Source: Collinsella sp. TF05-9AC (GTDB taxonomy: Bacteria > Actinomycetota > Coriobacteriia > Coriobacteriales > Coriobacteriaceae). Taken from it: a stretch of 60,706 bases of DNA. The notes beneath the pieces were generated by a model that made no database searches, was not told the DNA's origin, and saw nothing but the letters and a program-made list of their open reading frames with translations. The stretch covers positions 15,572-76,277 of the forward strand of contig NZ_QSSH01000009.1 of the NCBI RefSeq assembly GCF_003438495.1, given 5' to 3'. Made by a program: the position numbers and the translations under genes. Positions 34,831-43,746 of this stretch are shown in pieces; within the stretch, counting starts at the first letter, position 1, and every line of letters starts with the position of its first letter.

Positions 34831-35504
34831 AGAGACACCTCCGCTTCCAAACGGTAGCCCATTCCTCGAACTGCAACGATTCGCTGCTTCATTTCAAGGG
34901 CGGACATCGTTTTTTTCAGCCGGGTTAGGTTAACCTGCAAGGCATTTTCATCTATGTATTCCGTGGTTCCCCATAGTGCCATGCAAAGCTGCTCCGTCGT
35001 GACCAGAGCATCGCCGCCGGACAAAAGAGCGACCAACAGTTTTCCCTGATTTTTTGGAAGCACCACAGAGGTATTATGAATATAAAGCGTGTAGGTCTGC
35101 TGGTCTAACAGGAAATCTGGTCCCTCTATGAGATTGGTACGGCCTTCATACCTTTTGAGAATATTGGATACCCTGGCAAGAAGTCGATCTTTTCTGCACG
35201 GCTTCGTCAAATATTCATCGGCACCCAACTGGAACGCTTGCAGTTCATCCTTTACCTGATCTCTGGAAGTCAGCACCAGGACGGGGATAGCAGTTTTATT
35301 CTTTAGCTCCTGGCAGATTTGAAAGCCACTGATCTCCGGCAAGTTCAGGTCTAAGATCACAAGGTCAGGGCGGAGGGCTGCCAAGAGCCGAGCGGCATCT
35401 TCAAACTCGGTAATTGCCTCCACAAGATAGCCGTCCTTTTGGAGCATATCGCAGAGTTCTTCCCGCATATAGACTTCATCTTCCACAACAGCAATTCTTT
35501 TCAT
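34827..35504 (-). CDS. OmpR-family response regulator, BceR-like
   Basis: Response regulator of 225 residues. The receiver domain has the acidic pair in VVEDE, the phospho-acceptor Asp in LVILDLNLPEISG, Thr in VLTSRD and Lys in YLTKPC. A winged-helix output domain (about 125-222) ends VRGMGYRLEAE. The start ATG 35504 is fixed by GGAGGTG; an in-frame ATG at 35522 is less likely. It pairs with the BceS-like kinase and should activate the transporter genes. Confidence 0.87.
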   Translation of the reverse strand: MKRIAVVEDEVYMREELCDMLQKDGYLVEAITEFEDAARLLAALRPDLVILDLNLPEISGFQICQELKNKTAIPVLVLTSRDQVKDELQAFQLGADEYLTKPCRKDRLLARVSNILKRYEGRTNLIEGPDFLLDQQTYTLYIHNTSVVLPKNQGKLLVALLSGGDALVTTEQLCMALWGTTEYIDENALQVNLTRLKKTMSALEMKQRIVAVRGMGYRLEAEVSL

Positions 35505-35523
35505 GACAGCACCTCCTTCCAAA

Positions 35524-37596
35524 TTATTCTTCTCTCTGCGGCTGCATCAGTGTCAACAAATACCGATCACTGGAGCGCTTGACCACTCTCATATAAATAT
35601 ATTCTATCACGCAAAGTAGTAAAATCATAGCAGCAGATACAAGCAGCATTTCAGACACTGTCCCACGGGTTCGGGACGAGAGTATCCCTGTAAACAACGC
35701 CCTGACTCCAAACAGACTGCTGACAGCCGCAACCAATACAGGAAGTCCCATAAACCAGGTAATTTGCTTTCCAGCAGACTGGCAAAGGGTTTCGTAAGTA
35801 GCTCCCAGGCGGATCAGGGTCTGGTATCTGCGCCCGGTTTTCTGCTGACTCATCAGGAACTGAACACCCACGATGGTGTTGGCAACTACCAGGAAAACAA
35901 TCGCAAGATAGAGGGTAATATAACTGGATGCTATGGTGTAGAAAAGCTGACGACCTATATTCTGAAGATAGCTTTCATATTCAATGCCAGTTTCGTCCAG
36001 CTTCTCGTTCAAATCCAAATATGCAGTCATAAGGCTATTTCCATCCAGAGCCTGCTCACTGAGCACCGCATTGACATAGGTATCATACATTCCCTGGCTA
36101 TAATATAGGAATGCTTCATCCGGAAGAATCAATGCAAAGGACAAGGTTATAGAACGGTCCGTGACCAAATTCACAGACTGAACCTCTCCTGTAAGATGAA
36201 TCGGACTACCATCCAGTTCCACCTTGGGCTGTCCGGCCAATACTTGGTTCAGCATTGCGGTACGACTTGCTGTAGTAAACTCTGTATCAATATAGACAGC
36301 GGCCTCCTTTTCGCCTAATTGGAGAGCCGGTTTGCCGGACAATTCCAACAAACGATTATAGTCCGATAAACAAATCAAATATGGGTATGTGGCATAACCA
36401 AGATTGTTCAGAAGGACATCCCGGTCTTCCGACTGGGGCAGGCTCCGAAGAGAGTCCATAACAGCGTCCATGCTGTAGGCATTATCATAATCTTCTGTGG
36501 TGCGAATACGCCCAACCCTCATTTCAAAAAGCTCTGAAAATTGATTTTCCAAACCGTTTTCTTTCAGGGCTGCCTTTATATTCGGAAGAACCTGCGATGA
36601 ATCTTCTGCAGTATGATCTTCAAAAGTATAGTCGATTACATGGCCAGAAGACAGGCTATTCGTTCCTGCAATTCCTACGCCCGCACCAAAACAACACAGC
36701 GCCGCCAGAATCAGCAGGGAGCTGATGGCCATGGAGGTTGACTGATGAATAACATTCTCCTGAATCTGCCGGAAGGTAAATACATGAAGCTGCTTATTTC
36801 CTTTTCCTTTCTTAACAATCAAAGCAATCAGCGCACGCATCCCATAGAAAAGCAGCATCGTACCAACTATGCCCAACAGCAAAGTCAGTCCCATCATACT
36901 TACCTTTGTCCATGCAATTCCCTGAATCGCCATGTAGTAAGCCACTGCCAACATCACACTTCCGCATATAGCAGCCAGTCCATAGATAACAGATGGCATT
37001 TGCTTTTTGGGGCGGTTCGTTGGCTGGGATAGCAAAGTACCGATCTCCTGGCGGCTGATTCGTCCACTCAAAATCAGAAGTGCCGTCAGCTTAATTGCCA
37101 GAAATCCTGCCAGCGTCCATTCAATTGCAGACCAGGATAAAGAAAACTGATGACCGATGATCCCCATGCCTACCAGCTTGGCGGTGACAAGACTGACAAT
37201 TTCTGAAAGCACCACAGCCACAGGTAAGCCTATGAGCATGGCAAGAATACTGGTCAGGAAATCTTCCGCCAGAAGCATACCAAACAGTTTACTTCTACGC
37301 ATCCCCAACATTAGATAAACACCAAACTCATGCCGTCTGCGCTCGAACTGATACTTGCAGGCAAAATAGATCAAAAAGAACAGAATACCGAGGGTCATCC
37401 CATAAAACGCAGGAATCAGAAGCAGGAGTTTGTCAACTGCGTCACTCTCCATTTTCTGCAAAAAGAGCATCACATCTTGAGTGGAGATGGAAAGAATCAT
37501 GTAAAAGGCAACAATAGAAATCACCAGGGAGCTGAAAAACAGACCGTTTTCCTTTCGGCTGCGGTGGCTGTTCCGAAGAATGAGATTAGAGAACAT
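35524..37596 (-). CDS. BceB-like FtsX-family ABC permease
   Basis: Permease of 690 residues with the BceB pattern: an N-terminal helix (NGLFFSSLVISIVAFYMIL), three further helices in the first 300 residues, a large extracellular domain between about residues 310 and 530, and a C-terminal FtsX unit (LAIVFLVVANTIVGVQFLMSQQKTGRRYQTLIRLGAT). BceB-type permeases have ten helices and a large external domain that recognises peptide antibiotics and signals to the kinase. The ATPase gene upstream overlaps its start by 11 bp. The target peptide is unknown. Confidence 0.87.
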   Translation of the reverse strand: MFSNLILRNSHRSRKENGLFFSSLVISIVAFYMILSISTQDVMLFLQKMESDAVDKLLLLIPAFYGMTLGILFFLIYFACKYQFERRRHEFGVYLMLGMRRSKLFGMLLAEDFLTSILAMLIGLPVAVVLSEIVSLVTAKLVGMGIIGHQFSLSWSAIEWTLAGFLAIKLTALLILSGRISRQEIGTLLSQPTNRPKKQMPSVIYGLAAICGSVMLAVAYYMAIQGIAWTKVSMMGLTLLLGIVGTMLLFYGMRALIALIVKKGKGNKQLHVFTFRQIQENVIHQSTSMAISSLLILAALCCFGAGVGIAGTNSLSSGHVIDYTFEDHTAEDSSQVLPNIKAALKENGLENQFSELFEMRVGRIRTTEDYDNAYSMDAVMDSLRSLPQSEDRDVLLNNLGYATYPYLICLSDYNRLLELSGKPALQLGEKEAAVYIDTEFTTASRTAMLNQVLAGQPKVELDGSPIHLTGEVQSVNLVTDRSITLSFALILPDEAFLYYSQGMYDTYVNAVLSEQALDGNSLMTAYLDLNEKLDETGIEYESYLQNIGRQLFYTIASSYITLYLAIVFLVVANTIVGVQFLMSQQKTGRRYQTLIRLGATYETLCQSAGKQITWFMGLPVLVAAVSSLFGVRALFTGILSSRTRGTVSEMLLVSAAMILLLCVIEYIYMRVVKRSSDRYLLTLMQPQREE

Positions 37597-38353
37597 TTGC
37601 GCTGCCCCCTCCCAGTTGCGCCATCACCTTCAGGATGCGCCCGTAGAACTCCTGCTGGCTTTCGTCTCCACGCCGAAGCTCATGAAAGATCACGCCGTCC
37701 TGGATGAACAGAATGCGCTTGCAAAAGCTGGCGGCATTGGAATCATGGGTTACCATCAGGATCGTAGCTTGTTCGTCACGATTCAGGCCGGACAGCTTCT
37801 CCATAAGACTTCTTGCGTTCTTAGAATCCAGCGCACCCGTCGGTTCATCGGCAAGGATCATTTGGGGATGTAAGATCAGAGCCCTTGCTGCCGCAACACG
37901 CTGACGCTGGCCGCCGGACATCTTGGACGGAAACTTATCCAGAACATCAGTGATTTCCAGATAGTCAGCCAACTGCTTCAGCCGCTGGCTGCTTTCTGCT
38001 TCGGATACCCCATGCAAGGAAGTCGGGAGCAGGATGTTTTCCCTGCCAGTCAGGTTGTCCAGCAATTCAAAGTTCTGGAATAGATAACCAACTTTTTTGC
38101 CACGGTACTCTGCAAGAGCCTTTCCCTTGAGGGATTGCAGAGTATCGCCTTCCACCTGAATGCTTCCACCTGTGGGTTGAATCACAGTCGCAATACAATT
38201 GAGCAGTGTGGATTTACCGGAACCGCTGCTTCCCATAATGCCGAGAAACTCTCCCGGCATCACCTGGAAGGTGATCCCATTCAGTGCCTTTGTTTGACTT
38301 GGCACATTGCCATAGATTTTTGTTAAATTTTCAATATTCAAAATGGGTTTCAT
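37586..38353 (-). CDS. BceA-like ABC transporter ATPase
   Basis: ABC ATPase of 255 residues of the MacB/BceA group. Walker A is GIMGSSGSGKSTLL, the signature SKMSGGQRQRVAAARAL, Walker B ILADEPTGALDSKN, and the switch His is in VTHDSNAAS. The start ATG 38353 has GGAGGT; the frame is open further upstream to 38434 but without a ribosome site. It heads the operon ATPase-permease-regulator-kinase on the minus strand. Together with the permease it would remove or detect antimicrobial peptides at the membrane. Confidence 0.9.
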   Translation of the reverse strand: MKPILNIENLTKIYGNVPSQTKALNGITFQVMPGEFLGIMGSSGSGKSTLLNCIATVIQPTGGSIQVEGDTLQSLKGKALAEYRGKKVGYLFQNFELLDNLTGRENILLPTSLHGVSEAESSQRLKQLADYLEITDVLDKFPSKMSGGQRQRVAAARALILHPQMILADEPTGALDSKNARSLMEKLSGLNRDEQATILMVTHDSNAASFCKRILFIQDGVIFHELRRGDESQQEFYGRILKVMAQLGGGSANVL

Positions 38354-38406
38354 GTGAATACCTCCTATCATTTGTAATAAAATGATAGCATGGGAACACA
38401 GCAAAT

Positions 38407-38421
38407 ACCACTTACAGTGGT
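38407..38421. promoter_or_regulatory. Perfect dyad upstream of the Bce-type operon, candidate regulator site
   Basis: ACCACT-TAC-AGTGGT lies 54 bp before the ATPase start. A second dyad, ATCATTT-6-AAATGAT (38367-38386), directly precedes the ribosome site. One may be the operator of the Bce-type regulator. Confidence 0.4.
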
Positions 38422-38430
38422 TGTAAGGAT

Positions 38431-39618
38431 TCAAGATATAAGTGGCGGCTCAAGGGGGACGAGCATATATTTTGTAAGAGCATCAGGCGACAATGATAAA
38501 ATATACCGGATCGCCTCCTTGGCAAACCAGTTCGTTTTAATTGTATCCCAATCAGCAAGTCGGATAATCTCTGCTGTGCCGTTCTCAAAATCAACTGAAA
38601 TTTCGCCCCATTCGCCGTCGCAGTCTGCTTGATATTCGTAGATTGCGGCGGCGATTTTCTTTTTGCGCTTGGTTTTGGTTTTCTGTTTCAGCCGGACAGC
38701 ATGGAGCGCACCTTCGGCAACCAGCAGTTCTGTCAGTTTGTCCACCGCTTTCCGGTAGGCTCGCTCTGCACCGCTGGCTGTGCTGCCCTCAAACATAATC
38801 GCCAATTCTTCAAAAGTGGGGCGGTTCTTCCATGAGCCAACTCGCCCGCAGGTCATACAGATTGCTAACCGTTTTTCGAGCAAGGTCTGTTCCCGGTAAT
38901 TCAGCTTCTCAAATGCCCGCTGTACCTTTTCTGCTTGTATGCCGTTCCAGAGGATGTCGGTATAGTTCCAGCTATCGTCAAGGGCTATATCCTCGCCTGT
39001 TTCCTCGCCGTCCTCGTCCGTTATATAGAACGGCTGTTGGTTGCGGATTCCACGGACAACTTTCAGATATTCTTCCGCAAGAGCAAGGTCGCAGTTATAC
39101 TTCTTGGAAAACTGGTTGACCGCATCTTTGGTGTTATGGTACAGCCACGCCATTGATCGCACCATTTTGTAATTGGTCAGAGAGGATACCGACCATTTTT
39201 CTTCGCCCATGCGGAAACGGAGCATAGAATCCCAGATGAACGGATAGATGTATGTAGCATACTCCGCACCCTTGGCAGGATCATAGTCCATCAGCTTTTG
39301 GAGCATTTGCTCCCGGCAGGAGATCTTTATATCGATAAATCGGTCTGTGTCGTACAGATTGCCGCCGTCCACACTGAGAAAGCCTTTGATGCGCTTGTTG
39401 AGCTGCGTTTCGTAGTGGTGCAGAAAGAACGAAAAATATAGCAAATTCTTTTCCCGCAAAGCAGACAGGATATATTCATTCAGACTGTCCACCGCTGGCG
39501 GTTCCGGTTCCAGTTGGAAGATGCGCTCTGCCACATAGGGGATGATGCCGTCACCGTGTGGATTAACTTGGTGCTTCGGTATGTATCCGGTCATGTTCCA
39601 CGAAAAATCATTTAGCAT
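38431..39618 (-). CDS. Sigma-70-region-4-like protein of a mobile element
   Basis: Protein of 395 residues with features of the sigma-like proteins common on clostridial conjugative elements. The N-terminus has the helix LSALREKNLLYFSFFLHHYETQLNKRIKGF, resembling sigma region 2. The middle reads AFEKLNYREQTLLEKRLAICMTCGRV with RPTFEELAIMFEGSTASGAERAYRKAVDKL, resembling a region-4 helix-turn-helix. The basic KQKTKTKRKKK patch and a C-terminal beta domain follow. The start ATG 39618 has GGAGGTG. It could drive element gene expression, but no promoter class can be named. I am unsure of a true sigma function; a DNA-binding structural relative is possible. Confidence 0.55.
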   Translation of the reverse strand: MLNDFSWNMTGYIPKHQVNPHGDGIIPYVAERIFQLEPEPPAVDSLNEYILSALREKNLLYFSFFLHHYETQLNKRIKGFLSVDGGNLYDTDRFIDIKISCREQMLQKLMDYDPAKGAEYATYIYPFIWDSMLRFRMGEEKWSVSSLTNYKMVRSMAWLYHNTKDAVNQFSKKYNCDLALAEEYLKVVRGIRNQQPFYITDEDGEETGEDIALDDSWNYTDILWNGIQAEKVQRAFEKLNYREQTLLEKRLAICMTCGRVGSWKNRPTFEELAIMFEGSTASGAERAYRKAVDKLTELLVAEGALHAVRLKQKTKTKRKKKIAAAIYEYQADCDGEWGEISVDFENGTAEIIRLADWDTIKTNWFAKEAIRYILSLSPDALTKYMLVPLEPPLIS

Positions 39619-39653
39619 AGCGCACCTCCCTTCTAAGTAATCAGCGGGAATAA

Positions 39654-40039
39654 TTAACCATAATTCCAAGTTTGTCTTGCAGCATTTATATTATCCAGAA
39701 GAACAGATGCAGGATTTGCCTCGTAATAGTACGTGCTCATATCCAAAATGCCTTCTTCCATTTCACCCCACTCTGCTGTGCGAGAAACAAAGATTCTATT
39801 ATATACACACCAATCGCATGTGGTGGTGAAAGCAGCAATATCTGCAAAGTCTTTTGGAAATACAATTCTTCTTCCATTTGATGTTGGCTTAAGATAGTTC
39901 TCCATTATTTCTTTGAAATTCTTCAGATCATAATCCGTAGCGTTTTCCAAAGCTTTACAGACAATCAATTCTTCGTGCGTGAATTCTGTAAGTGTTTCTA
40001 AATGGTTTGCAAGAATTAGACCATAAATAACGCAAACCT
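39654..40039 (-). pseudogene. 5'-truncated ORF at the right border of the insert
   Basis: An open frame reads into the insert from the antiporter side and stops at 39654. Within the insert it encodes GLILANHLETLTEFTHEELIVC, then KNFKEIMENYLKPTSNGRR and DMSTYYYEANPASVLLDNINAARQTWNYG. There is no ATG or GTG and no ribosome site between the border and the middle of the frame, only late TTG and ATG codons. The border therefore cuts the original gene, or a start was lost. The family is not recognised. Confidence 0.5.
40004..40038. repeat. Dyad at the right border of the insert
   Basis: GGTTTGC (40004-40010) and GCAAACC (40032-40038) pair across a 21-nt spacer immediately next to the direct repeat. 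It may be the counterpart of the left-border dyad, though the sequences differ. Confidence 0.4.
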
Positions 40040-40046
40040 TTGGCTT

Positions 40047-41067
40047 GTTTGCGGTGGTTTGCGTGTTGCTTGCCGTGGTCCCGAGCCGCTCCAAGCGCGT
40101 CGGCAGCCGTTTCTTTGCGTTTGTCGAGGAGCGCGCCGATACCACATCGCAGACCTTCGTGCGCTTGACGGTTCTCATCCTGGTCACGCTCGTGGCGTTC
40201 TCGGCCATCTTCGATCTCGACATCGTGCTGGGCTCCTTTGCCGCCGGCTTTGTCCTGCGCTATATCATCCCCGAGGGCAATCACACGCTCGAGACCAAGC
40301 TCGATGGTCTGGCCTACGGCTTTTTGATTCCCGTGTTCTTTACCGTGTCGGGCGCAAAGATCGACCTGACGGCTGTGTCATCGCGCCCCGGGCTGCTCGT
40401 GGGCTTTATCGTGGCGCTGCTCATCATCCGCGCCGTGCCCATTCTTGTCTCTATGAGCATCTGTCCCGAGACGCGCGATGTCTCGGCGTATGGCCGCATT
40501 ACCGTGGCCCTGTACTGCACCACGGCGCTTCCGATCATCGTTGCCGTAACGAGTGTGGCCGTCAACGCGGGGGCGCTTTCGCAAGACATTGCCTCGGTCA
40601 TGGTTGCCGCCGGTGCCATCACGGTGTTTTTGATGCCGCTGCTCGCCCAACTCTTCTACCGCGTGATCGACGCCGCGCCGGTTGCCGCCGTGGCGGAGGT
40701 TGCCGAGCATCCATCCGACGCGCTCGATATTCTGCGCGCCCATCACGATCTGGCGAGCTTGCTCGCGCGTGAGCACGAGTTGTTGACCTCGCACGGTCAC
40801 GGCCGCGCACTCGACGGCGTGCCTACGATCGATACCATTGCCGATCGCCTTTCGGCCGAGGCGGCAAGCGAGCGCATCGATGCCCGTATCGTCGACGCCG
40901 CCCATTTGCTGGCCGAGAAGACCTATGGCGACGAGATCGACCCGTCCAAGCTCACCCCGCGCGAGCGCCGTCGCCTGGAGCGCGCCAAGCTCGCCGTGCA
41001 CGAATACCGCCGCCGCATGCTGGAGCTCTACGCTAGAGAAGAAGCCGAGGACGACGACGGCAAGTAG
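40047..41067 (+). pseudogene. 3' part of the interrupted CPA2/Kef-type antiporter gene
   Basis: Continuation of the antiporter after the insert. It resumes as FAVVCVLLAVV, then helices VRLTVLILVTLVAFSAIFDLDIVLGSFAAGFVLRYI, GLAYGFLIPVFFTVSGAKIDL and SVMVAAGAITVFLMPLLAQLF, with a cytoplasmic tail from about codon 395 that is rich in Arg/Glu helices and ends EEAEDDDGK. FFTVSGAKIDL is the family's conserved second-half signature. TTG or GTG codons at the start could allow a truncated product, but there is no ribosome site. The tail has no TrkA-N (KTN) domain, so it is a short CPA2 form. Confidence 0.9.
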
Positions 41068-41105
41068 CAAGGAATACCGGGATACGGGTTCCGTCTAAAT
41101 AAAGG

Positions 41106-41147
41106 AAGGCGCGCTGCCTGCAATCGATGCAGACAGCGCGCCTTTTG
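41106..41147 (+). terminator. Terminator after the antiporter fragment
   Basis: AAGGCGCGCTG (41106-41116) pairs with CAGCGCGCCTT (41134-41144), with an inner TGCA-ATCGA-TGCA stem, followed by TTTTGCG. It works in both directions between two converging genes. Confidence 0.8.
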
Positions 41148-41188
41148 CGTAGGGCTCTGTAGAAGGCTGGGGCAAAAGCCTGTGACCC

Positions 41189-41938
41189 TTAGGAGCGGGC
41201 GGCTCCGTCGACGGGGAGTACGGCGCCCGTGACGTAGGAGGACATGTCGCTCGCCAGGTAGACGAAGGCGTTGGCGACGTCCTCGGGCTCGCCCATGCGG
41301 CCGAGCGGAATGGTGGCGATGATGGGCTTGATGACCTCTTCGGGCAGGTTGGCGACCATATCGGTCTTGGTCACGCCGGGCGCGACAGCGTTGACGCGAA
41401 TGCCCATGGGGGCGAGCTCGCGCGAGAGCGACTGGACCATGCCGTTGACGGCAAACTTGGACGTGGGGTAACCGACGCCGGAGGGCTGGCCGTACTTGGC
41501 GACCATCGAGCTTGTGGTAGTGATGGTGCCGCCGTGGCCGGCCTCGGTCATGATCTTGGCGGCAGCTTGGTGACCGTTAAAGACGGCGACGACGTTGAGG
41601 TCCATGACCTTTGCGAACTCCTCGGCCGTATAGTTAAGGAGCGGCGAGCGCTGGGAGATGCCGGCATTGTTGACGACTGTGTCCAAGCCGCCCATGTCGG
41701 CGGCAGCCTGGGTAAAGGCCTCGGTCACGGCTTCGAGCGAGGTGATGTCGCAGGAGCGGCCCCAGACCTTGGCGTCGGGATAGGCGGCTGCCAGCTTCTC
41801 AACGGCCGCGTCGGCAGTCTCCTGGCGCGAGCCAAAGACAGTGACGGCAGCGCCTTCCTCGATAAAACGGCAGGCGATGGCATAGCCGATACCGCGCGTG
41901 CCTCCGGTGATGATTGCTTTCTTGCCCTCGAGCAACAT
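41189..41938 (-). CDS. SDR-family NAD(P)-dependent oxidoreductase (FabG-like)
   Basis: Short-chain dehydrogenase of 249 residues. The cofactor motif is ITGGTRGIGYA (T-G-x3-G-x-G), the structural NNAG reads VVNNAGIS, and the catalytic set is Ser in TTTSSMVAKYG, Tyr in GYPTSK and the following Lys. The C-terminal RVNAVAPGVTKTDM and SSYVTGAVLPVDGAA are typical of FabG-type enzymes. The start ATG 41938 follows GAGGAAG. No fatty-acid genes are nearby, so it is not necessarily FabG; sugar, polyol or hydroxysteroid dehydrogenases of similar size are possible. Confidence 0.85.
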   Translation of the reverse strand: MLLEGKKAIITGGTRGIGYAIACRFIEEGAAVTVFGSRQETADAAVEKLAAAYPDAKVWGRSCDITSLEAVTEAFTQAAADMGGLDTVVNNAGISQRSPLLNYTAEEFAKVMDLNVVAVFNGHQAAAKIMTEAGHGGTITTTSSMVAKYGQPSGVGYPTSKFAVNGMVQSLSRELAPMGIRVNAVAPGVTKTDMVANLPEEVIKPIIATIPLGRMGEPEDVANAFVYLASDMSSYVTGAVLPVDGAARS

Positions 41939-42084
41939 GGTGCTTCCTCTCATCGCGGGCGGACATTCGCAGCACAGCGTAGCGGTAGCCGGAATCGGTC
42001 GCGTTTGCATATCGGTGAACGGTAGCCCGCGTTACCGATGAGCGGCTCGCGCAAATATGCTCTGCCGTTGTGCTTAGGGCGGGT

Positions 42085-42121
42085 GACAAAAGGGCTCCCG
42101 TCCCACATCGGACGGGAGCCC
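42085..42121 (-). terminator. Terminator of the homoserine dehydrogenase gene
   Basis: Twelve-bp arms 42092-42103 and 42110-42121 around CACATC; on the minus strand TTTTGTC follows. Confidence 0.8.
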
Positions 42122-42152
42122 TCAAGGCGCGTATTGCTAGGCGAGCGTTGGG

Positions 42153-43496
42153 TTAGTTGGCCATGACGCCTTCGGTCCAGGCCTCGACGTCCTCGATGCG
42201 CAGGACGTTGGCGACCTCGGCCACGCAGTCGACGCCTGCAAGCTCGACGGCGGCAGCCTGAACGTCCTTCTCGAGCGCGCGGTGCGTCAGGAAGATGACC
42301 GAGCAGGTGTCGGTGACGCCCGACTTGCCATCCTCGACCTGATTGATGAGCGAGATCGAGATGTTGTGCTTGGCAAAGATGTCGACCGTCTCGGACAGAG
42401 CGCCAACGCGGTCGGCAACCTTCAGGCGCACATAGTACTTGGTCTGAAGCTCGTCCATGGGCTTAAAGGCGAGGTTGTGGCCGTAGGGCTCGATCTCGGG
42501 CAGCGGCGCCACGCCGCGGCTGATCTGCTCGGACAGCGACAGGATATCGCCCACGACGGCGCTCGCGGTGGGGAAGGAGCCTGCGCCGGCACCGTAGAAC
42601 ATGGTCTCGCCCACAGCGTCGCCCACCACGTAGACGGCGTTCATGGCGCCGTTGACCTTGGCGAGCATGTGGTCGGCAGGGATTAGCGTGGGGTGCACGC
42701 GGACGTCGACGCCGGCATCGGTGTTGCGGGCGATGCCCAGCAGCTTAATGGTGTAGCCGAGCTCGCGGGCCTGGGCGATGTCCTCGGCACCGATGGTGCG
42801 GATACCCTGCTGGTACACATCGTCGGTGGTCACGCGGGTGCCAAAGCCGATGGAGGCGAGGATCGCCGTCTTGCTGGCGGCGTCGAAGCCGTCGACGTCG
42901 GCGGATGGATCGGCCTCGGCATAGCCCTTGGCCTGCGCGTCGGCAAGGACGTCGGCGTAATCGGCGCCCTCGGCGTCCATGCGCGACAGGATATAGTTGG
43001 TGGTGCCGTTAAGGATGCCGGCGATGGTCAGGATCTTGTTGCCCACCAGGTCGTGCTCAAGCGTGCTCACGATGGGGATACCGCCGCCGCAGCTGGCCTC
43101 GCACTTAATCTGCACGCCGCACGCGCGCGCCTTCTCGGCAAGCGTCTCGACGTGACGGCCCAGCAGGGCCTTGTTGGCAGAGACGACGTGCTTGCCGTGC
43201 TCAAAGGCAGTGGTGAAGATCTCGGTTGCGGGATGCTCGCCGCCGATGAGCTCGACGACGATGTCGACGGCGGGGTCGGTGACGACGTCGTGCCAGTCGC
43301 TCGTAAAGGCCTCGCGCTCAATACCGGCGGCTTCGGCCTGCTCCCAGGCAAGCGCGCAGGCGCGGGTCAGCTTAAGGTCGATGCCGTAGGCTGCCAGGTA
43401 CTCATCGTGGTGGCTCTTGATTAGACGGGCCACGCCGCCGCCGACGGTTCCCAGACCGATGAGGCCGACGTTCACGGTGCGCAGGGGTTCGCTCAT
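42153..43496 (-). CDS. hom: Homoserine dehydrogenase
   Basis: Reduces aspartate semialdehyde to homoserine for threonine and methionine synthesis. The 447-residue protein shows the NAD(P) motif VGLIGLGTVGGGVARL, VVSANKALL, and the catalytic region with GGGIPIVSTL, ILNGTTNYIL and GYAEADPSADVDGFDAASK. A C-terminal ACT domain (about 355-430, KVADRVGALSETVDIFAKHNISISLINQ) predicts feedback control by threonine. ATG 43496 is followed leftward by a clean operon with its own terminator. It diverges from the branched-chain amino-acid transport operon across 250 bp. Confidence 0.95.
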   Translation of the reverse strand: MSEPLRTVNVGLIGLGTVGGGVARLIKSHHDEYLAAYGIDLKLTRACALAWEQAEAAGIEREAFTSDWHDVVTDPAVDIVVELIGGEHPATEIFTTAFEHGKHVVSANKALLGRHVETLAEKARACGVQIKCEASCGGGIPIVSTLEHDLVGNKILTIAGILNGTTNYILSRMDAEGADYADVLADAQAKGYAEADPSADVDGFDAASKTAILASIGFGTRVTTDDVYQQGIRTIGAEDIAQARELGYTIKLLGIARNTDAGVDVRVHPTLIPADHMLAKVNGAMNAVYVVGDAVGETMFYGAGAGSFPTASAVVGDILSLSEQISRGVAPLPEIEPYGHNLAFKPMDELQTKYYVRLKVADRVGALSETVDIFAKHNISISLINQVEDGKSGVTDTCSVIFLTHRALEKDVQAAAVELAGVDCVAEVANVLRIEDVEAWTEGVMAN

Positions 43497-43746
43497 AGAT
43501 AGCTCCTTCGTGCATCTTATGGATGGATTAACCGCTTAAAGGTTGAATGCATTCTAGCGTGAACCGAGGGCGCGTGCTCGCCAGGCAACAGGAGTCGCAC
43601 AAAACGGCACCCCCGAAACGCTGCGGAAACATTGGAAACATGCTCGCTACAAACGGAACTCCGTAACAAACTGTCAACGTTTGCACCATAAGGTTTGCCC
43701 TGTACCGCAAGACGGCCGCATCGCGGCCAGCGAAAAGGGGGACACC

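Larger units (their letters stand above)
33369..40046. mobile_element. Firmicute-like genomic insert of about 6.7 kb carrying a Bce-type resistance module, no recombinase seen
   Basis: The insert is bounded by a 7-bp direct repeat, ttggctt, at 33362-33368 and 40040-40046; removing one copy plus the interior restores the antiporter frame exactly. Its base composition and codon use are visibly AT-richer than both flanks. Content: a DUF6061-type small protein, a BceRS-like two-component system, a BceAB-like ABC exporter, a sigma-like protein and a 5'-truncated ORF at the right border. No transposase, integrase, relaxase or replication gene is present. It may be mobilised in trans or be the remnant of a larger conjugative element. 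Boundaries are firm to within the repeat. Confidence 0.85.

Noticed and set aside
38431..39618. The 395-residue protein as the missing integrase of the insert
   Set aside because: No R-H-R-Y tyrosine-recombinase set, no serine-recombinase N-terminus and no DDE pattern; the HTH region looks like sigma region 4.
33369..40046. A Tn916-type conjugative transposon
   Set aside because: No int, xis, relaxase, FtsK-like or conjugation genes; only accessory-type genes are present.
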